The position numbers were made by a program, and so were the translations under genes. The notes below the pieces were generated by a model. The model did no database searches. It saw only the letters and a list, made by a program, of their open reading frames with translations, and was not told the DNA's origin. A stretch of DNA of 64,000 nt from Trichoplax sp. H2 (Eukaryota; Placozoa; Uniplacotomia; Trichoplacea), in the NCBI GenBank assembly GCA_003344405.1, contig NOWV01000003.1:310001-374000 (forward strand). Direction: 5' to 3'. Shown piece after piece: positions 16,651 to 29,800 of this stretch. Every line of letters starts with the position of its first letter. The first letter of the stretch is position 1.

Positions 16651-17997
16651 TTCAGCAAAAGGGATCCCACTGAGTAATATTGTACTGGAAGTGATAATTT
16701 TTGATGTTCGAAAATAAACCGGACAAATTCTGGAGTTACAGACTACAACAATATACTGTATTGTATTATTTTTTTTTACCAGACTGAAATTAACTTCACT
16801 TTGTACTTTTCCGGTGATTAAGAGTGCTGTAATCCTTAATTCAGTGTACCGTATCGAACTGCAAAATCAGAGGAAGACAGTACAGTCATGGAGTACTAGA
16901 TGTACATTAGTGTGATTATATATAGTTATATATAGTATTATTTTCGATAGCAAAATCGGAAAATAAATTTGTATAGCATATACATTAAATTAAGCCTAAA
17001 CTCGGTGAATTTCATACGTAGATGTATACGTACATATAAATTCTACAAAGAGATTTCAGCAAATTAAAAATTTTAATTTTTTGACGAAATTTTGTCATCG
17101 AAAACAATTAATCACTCTTGTAATTTAGTAGGCCATAATGTGCGGTACAGTTACACTATACAGTTATGAGATATTTAACATTTACAGTATAACATTTATC
17201 AATATCTGAAATTGACAGTCTGTCAAGGACTTTTTTGATTTAATCGTGTCCATTGTTTAAGACTGTGTTAACATTGTAACATTGTAGGCAATTTCCGATG
17301 CCGGTATATTAAAGACAAAGTTTATTAATAATTAACTATGAAATTAGCAATATGCAAATTCATGTGAAAGAATTAATTAGATTTATAGTAATGATAGATA
17401 CTGATAATAAATTGCAGGCATTAACCGTAATTTAATATAATCGATTGCGTCCAACATTGAAACTTGATTACAGAATATTATATACGTACACGGCAGTATC
17501 CTACTATTTGTTACATTGATATTTTTGCAGTTTGTTCAAACCGATGGAAAAATCGAAGATTTCTCTGAATATTTTTGATACCATCGCACGTACACTGTAC
17601 TCGTAACCCTATAAAGGTTCTGTCAATTGACAAGTCATTTCCCTCATAGTTTGTAAATCTAGATACTCTTAATGATTAATAACTATTTCGGATAGCTGCG
17701 GTAAATTATGCTATATTATGAAACTCGATAAGTTAGCACGAGGGACTTTGATACACTTCACCTAGTAGGCTTACTAGAAATCACTTTTTATTTAGGATTT
17801 ACTGCATTTAAATAGTATAGCCGTAATACCGCATTACTGTATACCTATCTTAGTAATTCATTACCTTATCTTATCGCAACACATTAGGGGTGCAGTACAT
17901 CAGGTTATTGTATTCTTACATACAGTACATAATACATGGCTTTTTAAAAAACCAAGCTAAAAGAAGAGCCGCTAGATTGTATTGATAGCATGCTCAG

Positions 17998-18168
17998 TTT
18001 CAGGTAAATTACAGCATAAACAAAGTGATCGAAGGCGCCTTATTGATCGTCGACAGTTACCGAGTAAAAGTGATGATAATGTACAGTACCGTAGTTCTAA
18101 TTGGAATTTCAAACGTGCCGCCTATAATTTGGCTACATTAATCCATACTACAGTACTACAGTAAGTAG
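17998..18168 (+). other. Orphan exon-like open frame
   Basis: An open frame runs from a GTTTCAG acceptor-like site to a CTACA|GTAAGT donor at 18169. It encodes a basic peptide containing SDRRRLIDRRQLPSK and NWNFKRAAYNLATLIHTTVL. No partner exon could be joined in phase, and the kinesin first exon does not accept this phase. It may be an exon of an unrecognised gene, a relic, or chance. Confidence 0.2.
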
Positions 18169-19914
18169 GTACAGTACAGTATTGGGATGCACACAAGTAC
18201 AGCACGTACAGCATGATTTCGTAAATTGCCGGTTTTATTTTAGGAGCATTAGGTTAGATAGCGTGACATTTACTGTTTAGATATGGTGATACGTATACGA
18301 ACATTTACCGATCGTAAAAGTCTGCTTTAAACGCGACACGGTAGTTTCTTTAATACCGATACAAACTGATCATTAGCTAATTGTAAACGTCTATAATATG
18401 ACTCGACGTCGCTAATTCGTTCCCAATAAATGTAGAAGCTGGCATTCTGCTGATACATGTTCAGTCCTGCATTAACAGGCGAATGTATAGCATGTTCTTA
18501 CAATGAATAACTAACGCAAGCAAGTTGACGCCTAATTAGCTATTGTATTGCTTTTATTATAGATCTGATACGTATTTTTCTGTAACCATTACCTTCGAGA
18601 CCGGAAGTATATTTCGAATACGATTTATGATTACACTACTTAAACAATAGCATACCAGGAAACTATCTTAATGGTCGCGATAACCCTAAGCATTGACGAA
18701 TACATTCATTTACATGATCTTAACAATTGAATTAGAAAAAGATTTGGTTTTACTACTTTTATAGACCCAGTATGGATGTAACATAGTCTCCCAGTTTCAA
18801 AGAGTGAGCAGGTATTGCTATGAGTGAATAGTTATGTTACAGCGGAGACTGTCAGATACATACATACATAAATAAAGAGATAACGTAAAAACATTGGAGA
18901 TTTTGGATTCAGTGCAGGGTTGTAATATCGTAGAAGCTCGCTTGGAAGTGAACGGGTTCAACTAGCTATAGACATAAGAATTTTAAATATTTTAGTTTTG
19001 CTTCCTAGTGATACATTTTACATAAGGTAATCATCGTATTTTTTAACATAGACAGAGTGTAGTACAAATATCACTGCACTACTTGTTCATTACTTAGTAT
19101 AATAATATAACATATAATATCTATTATAATTCCTCACTTTCATAAGCTTGGACAAAAAATTAACTAAATATAATGGAATTTCTATCCTTTTCTGAGTCTC
19201 TGAAGCTTATCTTCAACATTTCTAAATCAAGCGAAAATTTTAGGCCACTGAATTTTATGCATGAAATTTTTCGAAATTGTCTCTGCGATTTGATGACATT
19301 TTTAATCAATCCCTATTACTGATTCCTAGTCCATAGAAGTTCTATAGTGAGAAGGTAAATAAGAGTTTGCTCATAATTCAAGATTCAAATCCAATTTCAA
19401 TAAAATCAATTGTTTGTAACCCATTGCGTTGCTGACGGACTATCACTCATAACGTTATTTGTATTACAATCTCACAAGTACAGTTAGTGAGAGTTTTATA
19501 ATTGTTGGTACCAAACAATTATCCATTGCATCCTGACATATCATAACCCACAGATAATTACATTACTTGCATGAACTTTCGAATATCCTTTAGCTATTTC
19601 CATCATAACCATGATACTTTACTCTATTTACTCATGCCATCCCTGTATGTTTTTGCAGGGGCTTTTATAATACGAATATAGTACAGTATAGTAAGTATAC
19701 TATGGTGTAAATTTCTAATAGCTTACATACGATCGCTTCAATCAGATTTGATTACGGTGCTATTAATAACGGAAAAAATTGTTACAGCAATCAAAATCGC
19801 CGTGAATTTAACTCTAAGAAAGTAATAAAAATGTTTTAATAGCATATTGCCTACTGTAGTTATCACTTATCAGTATATTACAGCAGTCTCTCGTCATGTG
19901 ACGCTGTTGCTATG

Positions 19915-19928
19915 TTAGGGTTAGGGTC
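19915..19928 (+). repeat. Short interstitial TTAGGG run
   Basis: Two perfect TTAGGG units in tandem, the animal telomere repeat, stand in an otherwise unremarkable spacer. Two copies can occur by chance. Confidence 0.4.
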
Positions 19929-20893
19929 GTTGTTATGGAAGCTCCTCGATTTACTCTTGTTATATTATACATCTACTGTATCTATATATGTATGTATCAT
20001 AACATATCTGATATATTCGTATGCATATGTATGCACTATATTGATTATAGTGTATTTTTGAGTAGTACGTAGAAGCTTATTTTCATTCGATAATATCATC
20101 ATAGTTCATGAACAGCAGTATTATGATCGCTTTAAGCATAGCATAGGCTTCATCTAGCTCTTTCCACTATTAGCTCAGATCTTAATGATACTGCAAGTTA
20201 GTATATACTTGTATTTATTGTAAATTACAAAAGAACGAATCAAAATATTATTCTGCAGCAGCTTATAAGGTAAATATTAAAGTGTAGCCATGTCCGTTAA
20301 CTTAAAGATAAATATATACAACACGAAGGTAATATTGTTAGACTTGTTTAAACCATGCAGTTAAAGTCGTTTAAAAATAACTAAAAAAGTACAGTACTTA
20401 ACCTGAATCTAAACAATCTAGAATAGTACCAATACTGCATTCGATCGGTTTGAAATATCGATAAGTAATTCAATATCTAACGCTAAAAATAAAAGTTTGA
20501 GCGGAATGAATAGGTATAGGTCAATTTTCCTATCAAAATTGATATATGATAACTTTTTAAATGCCTCCTTAGATACAATAGATGATAACTCTAGTGAGAT
20601 AGTAACTACCTTAGTGGAATTCTTTCAATGATCGCAAATACAATATCACGGCATTGCACCACTCTTAATAATTAAGTATATTAATTAAAAATTACGCGTA
20701 TATCTCAGTGGGCCGCTAGAGTGCTGTAATTTATGATATCTATAGATAGATTAAGTAACATAGATTTATATAATATAATGTGTAAAAAATTGCAACTGTA
20801 TAATCCACAAGAAGTTCAATTACTGACTGAATATTTGTGAACCAGATTAATGTCGAATTTCCTGTTAATAATAAGCCTGTTTCGAGGAGAATT

Positions 20894-23800
20894 ATGTCTA
20901 CCATACGAGACACAAGTAAAGATTTTAATCACACGGAATTCAATAGCGCTCATAAACCTGAGCATGTAGTAAGAGTAGATTCAATCACTGATAAAAGTAG
21001 ATCTTCCTCAAATTCAATAGTACTAAATCATGGTCAAGCTAACGGAAAATGGTAAGTAAAAATGCTTTGGCCTATTATGCATCGAACTTACACCATTATA
21101 ATTGCTCTTATTTCAATCAGTTTTACTCTACGAATTAGCACAATTACAAATATTATTTCAAAATAGGAATGAAGATGCAAACGATGACGTTGAAGGGAAT
21201 GCAAGTCATATTGAAGTCGTGGTTCGGTTAGCATCGTTCGTTAATGTTCTGTACTTAAATTTTGCTATGAACATTAAATCAGACAGTACAACGCATATGT
21301 TTAGTTGGTTCTAAATATAATTTATAGATTCATAATTTAGCAACTAGGCTCTATCTCCTTTCTACTTTGCAAACTTTAACTTATACTCTAGTTAGCTATA
21401 TAGCTAGTTATGCAGAGATAATACACATATATATATTTAGCTGATTACTATATGTCAGATACTTAATTCTTGATTCATGTAGAACAGATAGATGTTTTTA
21501 TATATCGTTAATGGCAGCATACAACATACGAGGATATATTTATTTCCATGCAATCATGCACGCATAACAATACACAGATACTCTTACTTCATGATACAAA
21601 ATATAATTCGAGCTACAATTTTATCTAAATATAATAAGCTAATATATGCGTATTTACTTCTATTTCATTATAAGATGACATACTCCCTTTTTATAATATA
21701 AGTACGACTCCTATTGCAATTTCATTCAGATAGAGGACCTGAAGTGTTCGCTATGAAATATAAATACGAAAATTTTTCTATAAATTTTAATAGTAAGCTT
21801 TACATTACTGCACTATCAAAAAATGTCTATCTAAGGTACTGGACTACCAGTATCATATTGGAAACACTGATACAGTAAGTTTTTGTTTACCTCTATTACA
21901 TAGTTCACTTAATATTTGCCCGCTTAATGGCCTAATTATGCACGCATTTAGTATTTTTAGTGTAACGAGTCTTTACCTAGTAGTCCCATAAATTAAATCA
22001 TATCACAACAATTAAATTTGACTGTACGCACTATGAATAATAATGATACGATTTTTCAGATTCCTCATAATTCACATACAAAGCCAAAAGACCCGATCAG
22101 AAAGATGATAATAAATAGCAAACTTGTCATACAATTCTTCATTATTTCGGATTTTAGGGTCCGCCCTATGATGAAAAGCGAAATTGAAAACGGAGCCAAA
22201 GAAGTTACTCAAGCAACAAATGATACTATAGTTGTGCGTTATCAAGGACAATCTGTTACCAAATCCATAATAGAGTTGCATTAAATAACTACAGATCTAT
22301 CTGACCGCTTCTTACTGTCGATATTATATCTTTAAAGTTGAACATGCATTCTACTAGCTAATATTATAAAGTTAATCTAGAATAATTCTGTTTTAGCTTG
22401 AAACGAACAAAGATAATAAACAATTTAGGTTCAGTAAAGTCTTTCGTGCAGATGTTTTACAAGAAGAAGTATGAACCAAATAGCTGATTTATAGTGCACT
22501 GATGAATAACTTTTTAACCGCTGTAATAAATTTATTAACTTTATATAGTTCTTCCAGCAATGTGGAATTTGCCAGCTACTTAATAAAGCTTTAGACGGGT
22601 TGGTAATACTCATTATCTGATATCTTCACGTTTTAATACAATTTTAATGTTCGAAATATGAATTGTTAGCATTTTGTTAATGAGCGTATTGAATTTACAA
22701 GCTCCTTAATTCTTAACTGGATTACGTGTGCATAGATATTCATGTACCGCCTTCGCATTTGGTCAGACGGGCTCTGGTAAAACTTTTACCATGACTGGAC
22801 CAGTTACCGGGGTATAGATGATAGTTACAAACATTAATGCAGTTACTATTTACTGTGATTCTGTAATCATATTATTTTTACAAGTATATATGTACTTTGA
22901 TATACAGTATTATAGTTAGCAAAAGCTTACTCAAACATCTTACGTAGAATGATATTGCGATAGTGTTGGGCTATTTCATTTCTTTATTAATAACGGTGCT
23001 ATTACTATCACAGTGAAATTTATTTTCTATTTTGTGACAATATCCTCATAAAATTCTTAACCTAAAATTTTATCTTTACTTATAATAGAATGACTTATTA
23101 TTAGAAGTTGAATCACAAGGATTAATACAGCGGTGAGCGGATAATATGATATTGTATGATATCCGATGTTAACCTGATTAAATGTTACAGCACCCAACGA
23201 GTTGACATAAAGGCAATATATCCAACCCTATTTATCCTTCAGAGCATTTCAGTATATTTACGGGAAAATAGATAAGAACCCATCAATTCAGTATCAAGTC
23301 CGAGCATCATATGTAGAAATTTATAATGAGCAAGTTAGTTTCAATCAGGATTGATTTAAAGTTGACTATTTGTCACTATAATTTTAAAATTCGTATTTAA
23401 TTTACTCATAACGATAATTCTCATCTAAATTTTTGTATCTATATTTATTTGGCAGGTGCAAGACTTACTTAATCCTTCGACAACTGTTGAATCCCTTCAA
23501 GTTCGTTGGTCTGCTGATAGTGGGTTTTACATAGAAAATGCGTTTGTTTTAGAATGTGAATCAGTTGATGATTTAATAGCAGTCCTTGAGGAAGGTAAAG
23601 TTTTCATTATCTAAGGTGTAATCTGTAGGGAGAATGTTTAGGAGACTCGTGTAATGATGCAGACACAAAATTTATAGTTAATACTAAATCTTCACTCGAA
23701 TTTTTATTTATTTTATTTTATTTTATTTGTGACCTTGTAAACAGGTATAAGACATCGTCAAATCGGATCCAATGCAATTAATGATCGATCAAGTCGCAGT

Positions 23801-26800
23801 CATGCAATTCTAACAATTTATATTGATAGCGAAGTCGTAAGTGATCAGCAATATGATCGAATTAGTTTGAGATTTCTGGAACGATTAAATTCAGAAGAAT
23901 AAAAGATGATTTTGTAATTAATTTCGACTTTTTTCATTAATGTCATTATTACCCAAGGTCAGTTCTGAAGATCTTGATGAGCCATGTTTAACGAAGCATG
24001 GAAAATTGTTTTTTGTAGACTTGGCAGGTAATTTGGCATTGTTAATAACGTATGCGAATACATATTTACTGAACATTTTCTAATCTTAGCTAATTTATTA
24101 GAATATTATATCTAGACATTTATTTTTTTTTTAGTTGTAATATGAGTGAACAGTATATTCGTGAAATAAAGCTGTAAATTGAAATATGAAGCTATCTTTA
24201 AAAGATAAATTTCTCAATTTGTAACGCAATCGTTTTAGAAATTACTCTTTATTGTATACAGGTAGTGAAAAGGTAGCAGAAAATCATAAAGGAGAAAATT
24301 TAGCAGAAGCGGGAAATATTAATAAAAGCCTATTAACTCTAGGTTATTACAGTATAATGTTTCAAATTTCTCATCTATACCGTTTGAAATATGAAATGAT
24401 CTGCTATACATTGCTATAATGAAATTATCTGCTTAGGTAATTGTATATCGGCATTGAGTGACGTTAACAAGCGGCATGGTCATATTCCATATAGAGAAAG
24501 TAAATTAACCAAACTGTTATCGGACAGTCTTGGTGGCAATGGGATAACGCTAATGGTAAGGGTTATCATAAATCTTAGTATGCGAATATAATTTCACAGA
24601 CTATATTCTACCAATTAAAAACTTTTTTGATATGGTTATGTTTCGGAATGATATACTGTACATCTACACACTGGGTATCTTGATTTACCTTTAATTGACA
24701 TGCAATACTATTTACGTTTATTCCAGCTCTTAAATTGTTACATCATTTATTAGTATATGAACTTTTGATGGATCGGTATATTAAATAATATTATTGATCT
24801 TATAGTTAACGAATTTGATACATTAACAGAATTGATTACACCTATAATGAGTTCAATTGTTTCATTATGATTCTATCCTATGTTTCAAATAGATTGCGTG
24901 TATAGCACCTTCTTCACAATACGTTAGCGAAACTTTAAATTCTTTACGATATGCCAACCGAACAAAGAAAATTAAAAATTTTCCTAAAGTGCACATGGTA
25001 TGTATAAAATTGCTATTCCTATAAATAGATAGGATTTGTATTAGAGATCTATTTAGCATATGAAGAAGATTATTAACCATTGAATAAGATAAATCATATT
25101 GCAAGCAGTCTAATAGAAGTTTACTACAATAATTTCATGAAATTCTAGAAGTATTGTGAAAATCAATAAAAATTTTCAATCATTCAGAAACACGATAAAT
25201 CATTACCCACAGTTATTATACCTATATTATAAAACTATTAATTTTCGTTCATTCCGTTACGGAATCCATCATAACTATTTATGGTGTTCTTCTAAATAAT
25301 AAGTTAATTTATCTAGCAATTGCTAAGGAAATAAAATTCTTTGTTTTCATAAAATAATTGTGTAAACATTACAGGATCCAAAAGACGAGTATATAGTAGC
25401 GTTAAAGCAGCAATTAAAAAAACTCAGGATAGAAAATGTATCGTTAAGAAGGCAGCAGAGCGATAGTTATCATGACGCAAAGGAGTATCAAGCTATAGGT
25501 ACCATGTCAGAGCAAGGTACTTCAAATCATTACCATTATAAAATACGTAATGATCAAATCAGAGATCAAATTAATAGCAAAATCGTATCCGCAAAAGCGA
25601 CAAGTCCAATACTTGAATCTTTCCATGACTATCAACCTCCAAGAAATACTCATATATCGCCTGCATCTGATGATGACGTGCAAGCATGTCGTGATATTTT
25701 AGAAGCAGAAAACAGTGCTCACCCAAGACCGCACCATCAAATTTTACAAAATTCGCACGTAGAAAATATAACAAAATCCAAGACAATATCGGAATCTCAG
25801 GATAACCACGCTATCAATGCACAGGAAGGGAATAAGGTTATTAAAAGAAAAAAGGTTAAAAGGAAAGCCAAAAAAAATGATCGTCCAAGTAATTTGCAGT
25901 CACGTCCATTCATCCATGAATCAAATCAAGGAATGAAAGCACAAAATGATATTCGACAAAATGATAGCTTTAATTTAGATAAGAAACTTGAAAGCATACA
26001 TAAAGTGACTTCCTTATCTGAAGAGGCTGAAATCCAATTAAAGTCTCAAAATCCTTCTACATACGAAAGGAATAACCTTAAACGTAAACTTAGCAAGATA
26101 AACATTTTTTTGTATAATTTTAAGGATGAAGATACTCAATTGTACCTTTTTTTTTTATTATTCTGGTTGGCATAGAACATGATAAAGAGAAGACTAAACA
26201 ATTTACTTCTCAAGACAAATTTCACCGACAAGATCCTTTAGAAAATTCCGGTGAGAACATACGAACTTCCTAGTGATTATAATTATATAATTATAATTAT
26301 CGTTATGTTCTCTACTTAGTCATTAACGAAGGGACAATAGATACAGATATACTCCGCCTAGTAAGCTTACTAATTCTGCCTTTATTTAAGACTATTGCCA
26401 TTAAACACTATCTAAGGAGGCTGTTATATGATCTAACTAGTTACCTATTGTACATTGATTCGTTGAGTAGCATTGCAATAGCTATAATACTTATTGTACA
26501 AGACACATTCTTAAGATTAGACTGCGGCTGAATAAGGTATAAATACACATAGACATGGACTTCTAGATCTCCTGGATGAGACACGAGTTGCCGAGAATTA
26601 CTTAAATGGGAGATACCTATAATGTTTAAAAAATGTTTTAAATGCGATAGTAATTCGATAGTATAAAATTTTAGAGATATCAACTAATTGATGCTGACAG
26701 ACGTAAATTACTGCACATCGTCAAATTTCATACAAACGATTTAGAAGTCCTTTTAAGGGTCCATGGTATATCTAGCACTTTATACCCGTAAACATCTCCC

Positions 26801-29800
26801 TTGTTTTACTACGAATCGTTATTGTGTCGTTTTAGCACCCTAAAAAAAAAATAGGAACAATTACAAGAATTTATATCATGTGCTGCTATCTAAATCATAC
26901 TAGCTTTCCAGTTTAGAATTTCACCCAGTTCCTCCGACGCAGTTCTGACCACATAACTTCCATTTCCTATCCATGACAGTCTGACACAGACAGTCAAAGT
27001 CTATCACGTAGATTGCATTGCTATTGCTTATTATCCTTTGTTGGGATGTAGCAATTAATACTAAAACAGATTTTAGATCTGGCTATACGTTTAATTTATT
27101 AGTTATAAAACTGAAATTATCAACGAGTAACAAAATCAGATCTAAACAATATCTCTTCGCTTACTCTCCTCCTTCGTACATAGCTTTCACAGTCTTAAAT
27201 ATTGCCTCTTTTATGTACTCATATTTAGTAAAAATTACAAAATTTAGATAATTACACTAAATAAGGAGTCATATCTCTAGCTGTAAATAAACGCTATCTA
27301 CTCCTAAGCATCATGTCTTCGCCTTCATCAAGAATAGTTAACACTACATAAGCCACACATCATGCTAAGCTACAGCGTGATGCTGCATCACATTGTACTC
27401 TTGTCTTAGTAATTCACTACATAATCTCATTTTAACACATTGGATGTGGTACGAATAGCTACTGCTTATCGTTAAGACTTTCTTATATACATAATAATTA
27501 TCATTGATGTACATGAATCACTATAGACTAATTTATAACAGACCGTGAACGATTAACATCACCTTTGTAAGATCAAGTTGTGACGTTAACGCAATGTAAT
27601 GATACCCATATTGCTGGTATGTTTTAGATGTAAATTCGAATTAGTAATAACTTTTCACTAATGCAAATCAAATCAAAATTTAATATTATTAATAGAAAAT
27701 AAGCAACGTAAAACCCATCAGCTTTCAGATAAACGTAATGAATTCAATGAGCAGGATGATAAAAGTAAGTTATATTTCAATAGTAAGTAAGGTTCATCAG
27801 TAATCTAAAAATGTCTTACGTCATGGCATGATGTAATGGTTATACCGATGTAATTACCTCAAATATTACCCAAAAATTAATTAATCATCACGCCATGTAT
27901 CTCGTAATGCACGATATCTAGTTTCTTAACAGCAACAAAAATACCGTATATAATCTAACCAAGAACGAGTCAAATATAAAGCTTACGTTAGTTTTTGATG
28001 ATTTTAAAACACTTCTTACTAAGTAAGTATAATGTTACAGATATTCGAGAAGAAACCCGACAAGTATTGGATCATTTATCTCATAAAGAACCTCAATATG
28101 ACCAAAGCAAAAATCAGAACAATAAAAGTAAATCCTGCTAGCAATTGCTAAATAGTAGAATTTGATCATAAATCTTCTGTTTAAAGTTTTTTATCATAAA
28201 ATTGATGTAGATATTAATTCAGAAGCTCAACAATCGGCACATCAAAAAATAGTACTTGGTGAAGCTCAGCTTGAAGAAAATACCCACACATATAATAAAA
28301 GTATGTAAAATCTATCTTACTATTTTTTAATGATATGTTAGACAACATTAGCTGTACGTAAGAGCCATAGTATCACTAATAAATAATAGCCAGCAAAGTA
28401 TAAAACTGCAGCATTCAAAAATATGTAGAGATCAACAGAATTAATAGAGCTATTAAAGTACATACCATATTAATATAAGTTGCAGTCTTCCGATACATGA
28501 TACGTAATCCTGTAAATGTCGAAGACTTGTAATAAAAAGGTGATTGTAAACTGAGTTATTTCCCTCACACTGAGTCATTTCATTTAAAGCTTAGTTCGAA
28601 CTCTTTATTTGTTAGTGTACTATTAGCAGATGTATAGGGACCCAGAATGTTCTGTACACTAAAAGATTTAAATATCACATTCGCAGATATTATGCCGGAA
28701 AAGGAATATTCGGATTATGACAAATCACACACAGAACGCCAATCCGATCAACAAAATTACCGTAACGGCAATGGTTGGTATACTCGTATGAATGTCTAGC
28801 TGGAGCGATAGTTTCTAACTCTTATAAATCTTTAGGAAATATTTAAAAAACAATTATAATTAATAACTATTTCTCAGAGTACAGACAAGAAAATATTCTA
28901 AATAAACAAACCAAATTACGAAGCGAAACTTCGTTAAGGCAGCCGATGCTCTCCAGCGACTATAGTGAGTAATAGATACTGTAAAGATGGTTTGTAAATA
29001 AAATTAAAGTTTCTATATTATTAAGTCGTTACTATTACTATATTATGCAATAAATTAATAAAAATATAACAGTAAATCAAACAGCACCGTCCCATGAAAC
29101 TGTATCACAGCTGAGACAGAATATTACGAATAAATATGGTAAGTAAACATAAAAATTTTAAGACATGCTTTATTGAATTACAATCTTTGAAATTATGATG
29201 AAATATTGACGTCAGTTAGTTATCATAATAATACAGGTAGCGATACTGAAAGCAAACAACAAAATCTTCTAGTCACGGAAGGCAGAAAGATATATCATCA
29301 AAGTGCTTCTAACGGTAAGTAGAGGTATTTCTAAGGTGTCGACTAAAACATTGTAACATTTATTTGTGAAACTACAATAAATTTACTCATTAAGACTAAC
29401 TCAAGTCTTTTTAAAGTGGAAGAACTTGATTCCGAAAATGTTACAGTTCAAGCGATCAAAAGTCAGTTATTATCTTCCAATAAAAATAATTGGCATGGGT
29501 CCAGGAATAGCAGTGAGCTCAGTTTTAGGATTAATACTTAAAATGTTTAGCATTATCTAAGTGCATTATTCTCGCTAAGATTTTAATAATATCTATCATA
29601 ATCATAATTACCGTAGTAGCTGCTGGGAAAGAAACCATGGAGACTCCAAGACGTGCGGCACACTTGGATATATCGCCGGAATCTCAAGGTCACTCAAATA
29701 ATCTACTTCGTTAGCGAATTAAAAGTTTTATCACATAAAGTAGTAAAAAATTTAGTATTCCAGCATATTCTAAGACTTCCAATTCGTAATTATATAATTT

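Larger units (their letters stand above)
16301..20893. other. Long divergent spacer between ASL and the kinesin gene
   Basis: This 4.6-kb stretch has no recognised gene. It holds a pentamer-repeat cluster close to ASL, sparser GTACAGTAC units around 17880-18190, one orphan exon-like frame at 17998-18168, and a short TTAGGG run at 19915. The rest is AT-rich with no feature I can support. Confidence 0.55.

Noticed and set aside
16401-16670. Overlapping open frames on both strands rich in Tyr, Cys, Thr and Val
   Set aside because: They are translations of the pentamer-repeat cluster, whose unit rarely makes stops in either strand. They have no similarity and no gene signals.
19915-19928. Interstitial telomere as a chromosome-fusion scar
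   Set aside because: Only two TTAGGG units are present, which chance can explain. There is no flanking degenerate telomere array.
20837-20893. Kinesin start at 20837
   Set aside because: The codon is GTG and follows an in-frame TGA at 20828. The first in-frame ATG at 20894 is preferred.
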